This document shows positions 33,421-40,547 of a stretch of DNA of 41,136 nucleotides, in pieces. A program made the translations under genes and the position numbers. This DNA is from a virus. Under the pieces are notes generated by a model that was not told where the DNA came from, did not search any database, and saw only the letters and a list, made by a program, of their open reading frames with translations. The stretch spans positions 1 to 41,136 of IMG/VR virus record IMGVR_UViG_3300042691_030165. One strand, written 5' to 3'. Each line of letters opens with the position of its first letter. Positions within the stretch are counted from its first letter, which is position 1.

Positions 33421-35019
33421 ATGAGTTATTTAGACGACCCGAAACTACAACAAACAATAACAAAGCTAAAAGAGATTAGAGTAAGAACAGAACTAAAAGC
33501 ACCCCCAAGTAAAATCCTAAGAACCACTATGCCCAACGGCAGACCCCTCACCCTAAGAAATTATCAAGTTCAAGGTATTATGCACCTTTTAGCTATGCCC
33601 CGATTCGTTCTCGGAGACGATACTGGTTTGGGTAAAACGCTCCAAGCAATTTCTGCCCTCAGCTACCTATGGGACAAATACCCAGAAACCTCAGCTGTCA
33701 TTATGACTACTAAATCTGCCCTTAACCAATGGGCAAGTGAATTTGATAAATTTACTAACGGTGTAAAATGCTTTGTTGTCAGTGGTGATAAAAAGAAAAG
33801 ACAAAAAGTCTATGATGACTACTTTGCCCATACAGGTCTTAAAGTTCTTATCATGGGTTATAGAACTGCTTGTATGGACTTTGAAACACTACAAAACCTT
33901 AAAGGTCATGTCCAAATCTTTGATGAAGCTACTGCTTTTAAAAATGAAACTACCCAAGTTCACCAAGTCTGTGCTCACCTTTCAGGTGCTGCTCAAAAAG
34001 TATGGTCTTTGTCTGCTACTATTATCAAAAACAGACTTATGGAAGCATGGGCGATTTATAGAGTCACAGTCCCAGGTCTTATGCCTAGTAAAAATGTCTT
34101 TATGTCTAACTACTGTATCTGTGTAGATAAACAAATCGGTAGAAAAAGAATTAAATTCGTTGTAGGTCATAGAAAATCTGATATCGAAGCCTTTAGAATT
34201 AAAATCGATCCCTATTTTATTGGTAGACCTAAACATGAAGTTGCCCAAGAACTACCTCCTTTAACTACTAAAAGAATTGAAGCTCCTTTATCTGATGTCC
34301 AAATCTCTAAGTATAAAGAAGCATTAAGTGGTATTTTAGAGAAATATGATCCTACAACAGGTGAAATGACAGAAAAAGAGGTAACTAAACTTACTGCTGT
34401 TATGTATTGCCAACAAATTGTAAATCATCCTGAACTTGTAGATGTTAAAGGGGATAGTGGTAAATTAGAAATTCTAATGGAATTACTAGAAGAAGAACTT
34501 GATGGTGAAAAGGTTATTATCTTCTCTCGCTTTAGAAAGATGATTGACATCTTAGATAGAGAATTGACTGCTAAGGGAATTAAGTGTGTTAGGATTACAG
34601 GTGGGGAAAAAGATGATGAGAGAAAGAAATCTCAAGAGTCCTTTCAAGATGAAAAATCAGATGTAAGAGTAGTATTGATTACAATGGCTGCAGCTGAAGG
34701 TGTTAATTTACAGTTAGCTAAAGCAACTATCTTTTATGATAGTCCTTGGAGTGCTGGGGATTATTTACAGATTATAGGTAGAATGATTCGTATCGGTAGT
34801 ATTCATGATCGTGTATATTGTTATCACTTAGTATGTCCCAAGACAGTAGATGATCGTGTTATGAAAGCCTTACATAATAAAATGGATTTAATAGAAAATG
34901 TTTTAGGAAAAAGGCTCAAAAATGATGAAGAATCCGATAAGATAATAGGTGTTTCTGAGAATGAACTCAAAGACATCTTTAATGATCTAGTACAGGATGC
35001 TAAAGAAAATGCCAGATAA
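33421..35019 (+). CDS. SNF2-type DNA helicase/translocase
   Basis: The 532-residue protein has the two RecA-like lobes of SNF2 family enzymes. Lobe 1: Q-motif-like RNYQVQGI (47-54), motif I GDDTGLGKT (65-73), motif Ia around IMTTKSALNQW, motif II DEAT (168-171), motif III SAT (198-200). Lobe 2: KVIIFSRFRKMIDIL, LITMAAAEGVNLQ, and motif VI QIIGRMIRIGS (450-460). These bind and hydrolyse ATP and move along double-stranded DNA; small SNF2 proteins of phages probably help fork restart or recombination. There is no nuclease or HIRAN domain, so it is a minimal form. It heads the replication operon and its end overlaps the next gene. Confidence 0.9.
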   Translation: MSYLDDPKLQQTITKLKEIRVRTELKAPPSKILRTTMPNGRPLTLRNYQVQGIMHLLAMPRFVLGDDTGLGKTLQAISALSYLWDKYPETSAVIMTTKSALNQWASEFDKFTNGVKCFVVSGDKKKRQKVYDDYFAHTGLKVLIMGYRTACMDFETLQNLKGHVQIFDEATAFKNETTQVHQVCAHLSGAAQKVWSLSATIIKNRLMEAWAIYRVTVPGLMPSKNVFMSNYCICVDKQIGRKRIKFVVGHRKSDIEAFRIKIDPYFIGRPKHEVAQELPPLTTKRIEAPLSDVQISKYKEALSGILEKYDPTTGEMTEKEVTKLTAVMYCQQIVNHPELVDVKGDSGKLEILMELLEEELDGEKVIIFSRFRKMIDILDRELTAKGIKCVRITGGEKDDERKKSQESFQDEKSDVRVVLITMAAAEGVNLQLAKATIFYDSPWSAGDYLQIIGRMIRIGSIHDRVYCYHLVCPKTVDDRVMKALHNKMDLIENVLGKRLKNDEESDKIIGVSENELKDIFNDLVQDAKENAR

Positions 35020-35698
35020 GAATTGTCCTAAGTGTAAAGGATACGGTTTTACTTTAACAGAAGAAGTTTACATGGGGAGTCCTGTGACTGTTTCTTGTGT
35101 ATGTATGTTAAAAGAAGCTTTAAAGCTACAATGTGAAAAAGCATGGAAAGACTTATCTTCTGTACCTGTAGATCGTAAAAGTCCTATGATAGGCAAGATG
35201 AAAGAAAATCTTAGATTAATAGCTAGTCAAAATGAATTAGCTATACACCTAAGAACAGCGATATTAAGTGAAAGAAACCCTACTCTTAATATCCGAGTAG
35301 TATCTGATGCTACTTTAATTAGTGCATGGCTCTCTAATGTGAGTGATGAGAATAAAGTAGATCCTGATTTAATTAGGGATATTAATGTAAGGGGGTTAGA
35401 AGATTTAGCAGAAGCACCTGATTTATTGATTGTGAGATTAGGTGTTAAGAGGGCTAGAAATTCAGCTACAAGTGAAGTTTTAATTGAAACTATTGAATTA
35501 AGACAGCATTTAAATAAAGCAACATGGATTGTAGAAGAGCCGAATAAACCTTTACAAGAGGGTCATTTAGCTTGGTCAAGTGCATTAGAAGATACACTCA
35601 ATGGGTGGAAAATCTATAATGTGAATGGTGCTGATTCTTTTGCTACTGCTAAAAAGAAACCTAATTTAAGTTTAGACTTTAAGAAAGTACAACTATGA
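34997..35698 (+). CDS. Helicase-loader-like protein lacking Walker A
   Basis: The 233-residue protein (a later start at 35009 is possible) begins with a zinc-ribbon-like CPKCKGYGF...VSCVC (C10, C13, C34, C36). Residues about 72-112 (NELAIHLRTAILSERNPTLN, IRVVSDATLISAWL) and 139-180 (EAPDLLIVRLGVKRARNSAT, EVLIETIELRQ, TWIVEEP) follow the order of DnaC/DnaI-type AAA+ loaders: strand, 'sa-x-x-l', then a Walker-B-like strand and 'N-x-x-x-s-e-v-l-x-x-x-i-x-x-R'. The phosphate-binding loop G-x4-GK[ST] is missing and the acidic pair of Walker B is changed to 'VRLG'. A non-ATPase loader for the DnaB-type helicase next door is a fair inference; starts and stops overlap on both sides. Confidence 0.65.
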   Translation: MLKKMPDKNCPKCKGYGFTLTEEVYMGSPVTVSCVCMLKEALKLQCEKAWKDLSSVPVDRKSPMIGKMKENLRLIASQNELAIHLRTAILSERNPTLNIRVVSDATLISAWLSNVSDENKVDPDLIRDINVRGLEDLAEAPDLLIVRLGVKRARNSATSEVLIETIELRQHLNKATWIVEEPNKPLQEGHLAWSSALEDTLNGWKIYNVNGADSFATAKKKPNLSLDFKKVQL

Positions 35699-37218
35699 AA
35701 ATCCTAAGAAGTGTTATACCAGATACTAGAGTAGGGGATGACCCTAATCAAATGGTAGTAAATTATAGTGTATTGAGAGATAGCATTTATGCTTTTGATA
35801 GTTCCGAAGATGGCAAAATTTGGGATTATGTAAAAACATTTATGGCAAATCATGGGCATTTGCCTGATCAAGATACACTTGTTAAGCATTTTGAATCCCA
35901 AACGGAGATTGAAGTTGCTGATAGAGTAAGAGTCTTAACTGCTGTTAATCCTATCTATAAAGGGGATTTTGTATCTGAACTTGAATTACAAGTAGAATCA
36001 GTAAGAGTAAAAAGACTACTCCAAGTAATGAATGAAGCTAAAGACATCGTTCGTTCAGGTGTAGAAGTAAAAGAACAAGGTAAAAAGAGAATCCTTAAAG
36101 GACCTCGTGATGCTAGTCGTTATTTATCAAATAACTTAGTTGATATTTTAACACCTACTTTTGGTTCTCGTATCGGTGGTGAAGCGATGACTGATATAGG
36201 TGATTTGAAAGATCAATATACAAAAGCACAAGCTAGTGGTAGAGAGATTTTACCTATTAGTGGACTTAAACCTATAGATGATGCTTTAGGTGGTTTCAGA
36301 AAGAAAGAATTGTATATCTTAGCAGGGTTTACAGGTCATATGAAATCTAAGAGTGCTATTAACTTTGTATATAACCAAGCTGTTATGAGTGTAGTAAATA
36401 CAAGTACTCTTTATTTCAGTTTAGAAATGCACTATGATCAATGCCGTAGAGCAATTCATACAATTCATTCTATGCACCCTAAATTTCGGGCTCAAAGAAT
36501 AGCTTTAGGTTTACAAGATGCTTCAAGTCCTGTAGATTTTGGTATTGATCCCGTTAAATTGAGAAATGGGTGTTTAAGTCCTGAGGAATATACATTCTAT
36601 TTTGATTATGTATTACCTGATTTAGAGTTAGGTAGGACTAAAGGTACTTATGGAGCAATTCACTTTGAGGGGGATAATCCTGATAGCTTTGATTTTACAG
36701 TAGAAGATTTAAAAGCTAAAGCTGAGATTTATGCACAAAAAGAGAAGATTGATTTAATTGTAGTAGACCATGCTTTATTGTTATCTAGTCGTAATAGATA
36801 TAGTTCAACTACAGAAAAGTTGAATGAAGTGATTAGAGATTTAAAGAGATTAGCAATGAATTTCAATCGTGGTCAAGGTATACCTGTGTTGTGTTTATTT
36901 CAGATTAATCGTGAAGGTTATCAGCACGCGTTAAAGAATAAAGGTCAATACAATTTAACTCACTTGTCTTATGCAAATGAAGCTGAGAGATCAGCAGATG
37001 TTGTGATAGCAAATTGGTTTGGGGATGATATGAGAGCCCAGAATTGTATTCAGTATCAGTGTTTAAAGAGTAGAGATCAAGCACCATTTCCTACATTTCA
37101 ATCGAATGTAGCATTTCCTACGGGTAAGATTTATAGTCCTAGTAGTTTGCCTATAATGAGTATAAATAAGAGTACTGGCAATCAATTAGCAGATGATCCA
37201 TTAAGTGATGTGTTATAA
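35695..37218 (+). CDS. Replicative DNA helicase, DnaB family
   Basis: The 507-residue protein is a RecA-like SF4 helicase. An N-terminal helical region (to about 130) is followed by ISGLKPIDDALGGFRKKELY, Walker A GFTGHMKS (211-218), the FSLEM strand (241-245), Walker B KIDLIVVDHALLL (351-363) and the late motifs VLCLFQINREGY and SYANEAERSADVVI. Such ring helicases unwind DNA at the fork and recruit primase. It is preceded by the loader-like gene (ATGA overlap) and followed by the zinc-binding primase half, a normal replication set. The Walker A has His-Met in place of the more usual Pro-Gly-x before the Lys. C-terminal part extends to the end without extra domain. Confidence 0.9.
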   Translation: MKILRSVIPDTRVGDDPNQMVVNYSVLRDSIYAFDSSEDGKIWDYVKTFMANHGHLPDQDTLVKHFESQTEIEVADRVRVLTAVNPIYKGDFVSELELQVESVRVKRLLQVMNEAKDIVRSGVEVKEQGKKRILKGPRDASRYLSNNLVDILTPTFGSRIGGEAMTDIGDLKDQYTKAQASGREILPISGLKPIDDALGGFRKKELYILAGFTGHMKSKSAINFVYNQAVMSVVNTSTLYFSLEMHYDQCRRAIHTIHSMHPKFRAQRIALGLQDASSPVDFGIDPVKLRNGCLSPEEYTFYFDYVLPDLELGRTKGTYGAIHFEGDNPDSFDFTVEDLKAKAEIYAQKEKIDLIVVDHALLLSSRNRYSSTTEKLNEVIRDLKRLAMNFNRGQGIPVLCLFQINREGYQHALKNKGQYNLTHLSYANEAERSADVVIANWFGDDMRAQNCIQYQCLKSRDQAPFPTFQSNVAFPTGKIYSPSSLPIMSINKSTGNQLADDPLSDVL

Positions 37219-37227
37219 TAATATAAT

Positions 37228-37251
37228 ATAGTAGTAAGGAGATACTACTAT
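37228..37251 (+). promoter_or_regulatory. Translation-start hairpin of the primase zinc-finger gene (9-bp stem, 6-nt loop)
   Basis: ATAGTAGTA (37228-37236) and TACTACTAT (37243-37251) pair perfectly. The loop, AGGAGA (37237-37242), is the Shine-Dalgarno, and the first two bases of the ATG (37250-37252) belong to the right arm. The geometry equals that at 16307-16330 although the sequences differ. No T-run follows. Confidence 0.75.
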
Positions 37252-37768
37252 GAGTTTAAGATCAGATAGATTAAAAGATAATGTGCCTTTAGATAGGCTA
37301 TTAAGAGATTATGGTTATGATGTATATTTAAATGGTTCAGATCAGCAGTTTAAATGTGATTTACATGGGAGTGGTATAGAAACAAAGCCGAGTGCTAGAT
37401 ATTATCATAATACAAAGACATGGTATTGTTTTGCTTGTGGTAAGGTGAGGGATGTAGTATCTACAGTAATGGAGAAAGAGGGGATGGAGTATGGGGATGC
37501 TTGTAGGATGTTGGAGAAGAAATATAATTTAGCAGTATGGAAAGAGTATGAAGAGAATAAAATAGAGGATAAGCCATATGAGATGGGGGAGGAGATAGAT
37601 TGGGAGAAGAGGGTAACAAATCGTTTAAAGTCAATGACGAGGGATAAGCTAGTAGAATTAGATGTAGTGTTAAAATTTTGGGAAGTTTATGATATAATAA
37701 TGGTAAATAATAGGGGAGATGTTAGTAAATGGAAAAATTTATTTTCTAAGTTAGAGAGTATTAAATGA
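37250..37768 (+). CDS. Primase, zinc-binding (CHC2-type) half
   Basis: The 172-residue protein contains the primase zinc-finger layout: FKCDLHG (Cys36, His39) and TWYCFACGKVRDVVSTVM (Cys60, Cys63), with PSARYYHN between, and a helix typical for DnaG N-termini (DACRMLEKKYNL). It recognises template initiation sites for primer synthesis. The catalytic Toprim part is not fused here; the gene at 16328 fits as the partner. The remaining ~90 residues are charged and helical. It follows the helicase gene after 31 bases, with the Shine-Dalgarno exposed in a hairpin loop. Codon use turns very G-rich from this gene on. Confidence 0.85.
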   Translation: MSLRSDRLKDNVPLDRLLRDYGYDVYLNGSDQQFKCDLHGSGIETKPSARYYHNTKTWYCFACGKVRDVVSTVMEKEGMEYGDACRMLEKKYNLAVWKEYEENKIEDKPYEMGEEIDWEKRVTNRLKSMTRDKLVELDVVLKFWEVYDIIMVNNRGDVSKWKNLFSKLESIK

Positions 37769-38130
37769 TAGAAGAAGATGATAGTGATGATAGTCCTCCA
37801 GTGAGAGAAGATGTAGTAAAGGAGGATGTTTTTCAATGGATGATAACACAATTATGTTGTTCATATTATGAAGGGGAGTCTGAATTAGAGAATCAGACAC
37901 AAGTGTTTAATGTATGGTTAAAATTAGGTGAGATATTAAACATACCTCATATATTACCATATAATAGGGCGATTGTATTAGGGGATGCAGAAGAAGACCC
38001 TAAGCCGATAGTGAGTTATATAATGACAACGAATAAAGAAGTCTTAGAAGATTTAGTAGAATATATAGATGAAAACACAGTTGAGAAGTTAGCTGATAGT
38101 TTAGAAGAAAGAAAGAAGAAATACTCATGA
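37765..38130 (+). CDS. Unknown acidic protein
   Basis: The 121-residue protein starts with an acidic tract (EEDDSDDSPP), then has a helical body (FQWMITQLCCSYYEGES; VFNVWLKLGEILNIPHILPY) and a charged C-terminal helix. No family recognised. Both ends overlap neighbours by four bases (ATGA), so it is expressed with the primase zinc-finger gene. A role in replication is suggested only by position. Confidence 0.7.
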   Translation: MIEEDDSDDSPPVREDVVKEDVFQWMITQLCCSYYEGESELENQTQVFNVWLKLGEILNIPHILPYNRAIVLGDAEEDPKPIVSYIMTTNKEVLEDLVEYIDENTVEKLADSLEERKKKYS

Positions 38131-38555
38131 TGTACAGAGAAAATGGGTTTATATTTATATCAATAACAGATAAGACATATGGTAATCCTAAGATAGCTAG
38201 GATATTACAGAGGGATACTCAGGACAGTTGGGGGGAGTATAAAACATTAGAGGGGACAGAGTTTGGGGATTTGATAGGTGTGGTGGAAGAGTCGGATATA
38301 GATAGGGCGATGAGGGGGGATGCTAGTGCATTAATGAAGAGAGGAGGTATAAGAGATCCTAAGGGGTGTTTAAAGAAATTAAAGGTGAATAGTATATGTG
38401 GAGATAATAAGACTTGTTTAGCATATGAGGAAGATAAGTGTGATTTTAAGTTAAGAAATTGTCCTGATTGTTTTGTGGTGGATGGACATAGTGTGGTGGA
38501 GAAGAATTTAATAGATGCTTGGAGGAAAGGGTATATGGTTGTAAGGGTTATTTGA
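38127..38555 (+). CDS. Unknown protein with C-terminal cysteine cluster
   Basis: The 142-residue protein starts with FIFISITDKTYGNPKIARIL and ends with a Cys-rich part: SICGDNKTCLAYEEDKCDF and LRNCPDCFVVDGH. Six cysteines and a His could hold one or two metal ions. The coding strand is extremely G-rich (25 G to 4 C in 38281-38340). It is the last gene of the replication operon. No family recognised; the shape 'short domain plus zinc cluster' would suit a nucleic-acid-binding role (inference). Confidence 0.7.
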   Translation: MMYRENGFIFISITDKTYGNPKIARILQRDTQDSWGEYKTLEGTEFGDLIGVVEESDIDRAMRGDASALMKRGGIRDPKGCLKKLKVNSICGDNKTCLAYEEDKCDFKLRNCPDCFVVDGHSVVEKNLIDAWRKGYMVVRVI

Positions 38556-38652
38556 GGGGTTTTCACAAGCAATCAAGTCTAATAAGTTTTTTATCTTTTT
38601 ATAAAATCTCTTATACAAAGAATCATTATAAAAAAGAAAAAAAGGCTTCTAA

Positions 38653-38859
38653 ATGTATAAACTCGCACAGCAAAATAAAGTACTTATCCAAAAAGTTTCG
38701 GATTCTAGGTCCTATCTCATGATGCTTGTTAGTTCTTTAATGGAAATTAAAAAAGTAGAACAAGAAATGAAGATGCAATTAGTTGGAAATTTAGATGAAG
38801 CGTTAAATGATTTAGCTATGCTAGATGAAGTACTAGAACAAGCACAAGGAGAAAAATAA
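38653..38859 (+). CDS. Small helical hypothetical protein
   Basis: This 68-residue frame has AAAGG seven bases before ATG and is followed closely by the next gene. The protein is all helix by eye (SYLMMLVSSLMEIKKVEQEM, then LDEALNDLAMLDEVLEQAQ), probably a coiled coil. No family recognised. The 97-base gap before it is where the G-rich coding stretch ends. Confidence 0.65.
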   Translation: MYKLAQQNKVLIQKVSDSRSYLMMLVSSLMEIKKVEQEMKMQLVGNLDEALNDLAMLDEVLEQAQGEK

Positions 38860-38860
38860 G

Positions 38861-39538
38861 ATGTTGAGATATGCTGGGTTAGTAGACAATCCTACTTTAA
38901 TTCCTACTTTAGTTAGTATCATTAAATTATCTGAAGGACTTTCAAAAGAACTAAGTCCTAGCATTTTAAAAGGCTATTATGCTTTTTTTGGTGCTACTTA
39001 TGATAGTGTTATGAATTATGATGAAAATTTTAAGTTAAGGGGTGATAGTGGTGACATTAAAGTAGCAGACCATTTAAAATTAGCAATGCTTAATATCAAA
39101 AGATTTGATAAAATGATGTATGCTAGTGATGGTTTTGAAGAATTAGCAGAACAAGCCTTAGCTATCTATAATGAACTTACTAAAAGACAAAAAAGATTTG
39201 CATCCTATTCAAATCCTAATAGTAGTCAAATCCCTTTATTAGAACAATCTTTAAAAAGAATGAGCAATTTATATGATATGATCTCTACAGATCGTATTTA
39301 TAGTGATGCTTCTTTAAGACAACTTAAAGCTAGTTGCACAAAACTTGCTAACAGCCTCGATGAAAATATTATTGTTGCTGGTGAAAACCTGATGTACTTC
39401 TTTGAAGATTCTGCAAAAATTATAGCAGCCTTAAATGTTGCTTTAAATTCTATTGATCGTAAAGAACCAGGTCTCTTTATAGTTTCTTATGAAGCTATGG
39501 AAATGTTAGAATCTCTCAGAAGTAAGGTGTTTTTCTAA
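38861..39538 (+). CDS. Unknown helical protein
   Basis: The 225-residue protein is helical with regular heptads (ADHLKLAMLNIKRFDKMMY; LEQSLKRMSNLYDMI; LRQLKASCTKLANSL). No family recognised. AAGGAG lies nine bases before the ATG, one base after the preceding stop. It precedes the membrane protein that carries the terminal N-P-x-x-R motif, so it may belong to the same virion set as the left operon (inference). Confidence 0.7.
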   Translation: MLRYAGLVDNPTLIPTLVSIIKLSEGLSKELSPSILKGYYAFFGATYDSVMNYDENFKLRGDSGDIKVADHLKLAMLNIKRFDKMMYASDGFEELAEQALAIYNELTKRQKRFASYSNPNSSQIPLLEQSLKRMSNLYDMISTDRIYSDASLRQLKASCTKLANSLDENIIVAGENLMYFFEDSAKIIAALNVALNSIDRKEPGLFIVSYEAMEMLESLRSKVFF

Positions 39539-39539
39539 A

Positions 39540-40547
39540 ATGAATAAAACAACAATCCTAAAGCTATACCGTATAGCTTCTAATACTAAAAACAGTGAAG
39601 CTCTTCAAAGAGCTTGTATAAAAGCATTAAGCCAAAATAACTTAAAATTAGCAAGTGAAAGTGGTGCTGAAATTGCCTTACAAAGTCTTTCACCCTCCGA
39701 ACAAGCTGAAATAAAAGTAGGTGTCTTTTCTGAGCTTACTAATAAAATTGCAAAGGCTTTCAAATCTACTATCCCTTCAGGATTTTTAGAATCTTTTCAA
39801 AAACTTGTTGCTGAAACAGGTCTTGCTAATAAAATTAGAAGAATGGAAAAAATTGTTGCTAGACCTAAGAATGATTTTGAAAAGCTAATTAGTCAAAAAG
39901 CTAAAAGTGCAGGCAAGGCTTCTGATTCTTTAGCTTTTATTGCTAGACTTACACAAGCTGATACACCTGAAGAAATTGTGAATGCCCTTGATGTTTCTAT
40001 GGAGGAATTTAAAAATACTATTGAAAATGTTTTAGGTGAAAAAATTACAGATTTCTTAGGTTCTGGTTACCAAAAATTTTATTATGCTATCGCCGAAATC
40101 AAAGAAGTGTCTAAATTATATACTGTCGAATTAGCTGTGACTATTTTAGAAGCTGGCATCGTTAGTTTTATTTTTATGTATCTTAAAAATACAGGCACTG
40201 TTTATGACATACTCCATTCTATTGGTCATGGTATCTTTGAAGTAATTGCTATTGTTGTTGGATCTCTTTTGCTATTAGACCTTAAAGACTCAGCTCAATT
40301 TATCAGAAAACAAGATATTTTCATTAAAGCTATCCCTATTGTTATTGTTAATGATGTTATCCGATTCCTTAAATGGTCCTGGACTCAAACTGTTAAATTC
40401 TTTACTGCTATTGTTAAAGATGTTACAGGATTTTTTAGCTTATGGTACGGTAAAACAAAAGACACTTTATCCAACTTATATAAACAAACCTTTAAGTTAG
40501 CCTCTCAAAACCCCCAATTCAGAAGACAACTACTAGAAATTCTTTAA
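39540..40547 (+). CDS. Membrane protein with C-terminal N-P-Q-F-R motif
   Basis: The 335-residue protein starts with ILKLYRIASNTKNSEALQRA, a degenerate version of the terminal motif, and ends with TFKLASQNPQFRRQLLEIL, a clear copy. Two hydrophobic segments (VELAVTILEAGIVSFIFMYL; IFEVIAIVVGSLLLLDL) lie around residues 200-260, with amphipathic helices on both sides. No family recognised. The shared ends link it to the giant proteins at 3500-10375, suggesting that all are targeted to the same compartment, perhaps the head interior or a membrane. The gene ends overlapping the convergent IMPDH/GMPR-like gene by four bases. Translation start lacks a strong SD. Confidence 0.75.
   Translation: MNKTTILKLYRIASNTKNSEALQRACIKALSQNNLKLASESGAEIALQSLSPSEQAEIKVGVFSELTNKIAKAFKSTIPSGFLESFQKLVAETGLANKIRRMEKIVARPKNDFEKLISQKAKSAGKASDSLAFIARLTQADTPEEIVNALDVSMEEFKNTIENVLGEKITDFLGSGYQKFYYAIAEIKEVSKLYTVELAVTILEAGIVSFIFMYLKNTGTVYDILHSIGHGIFEVIAIVVGSLLLLDLKDSAQFIRKQDIFIKAIPIVIVNDVIRFLKWSWTQTVKFFTAIVKDVTGFFSLWYGKTKDTLSNLYKQTFKLASQNPQFRRQLLEIL

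Noticed and set aside
38219-38572. Minus-strand open frame opposite the last replication-operon gene
   Set aside because: Arises from the very G-rich coding strand, which gives few stops on the complement; no start signal.
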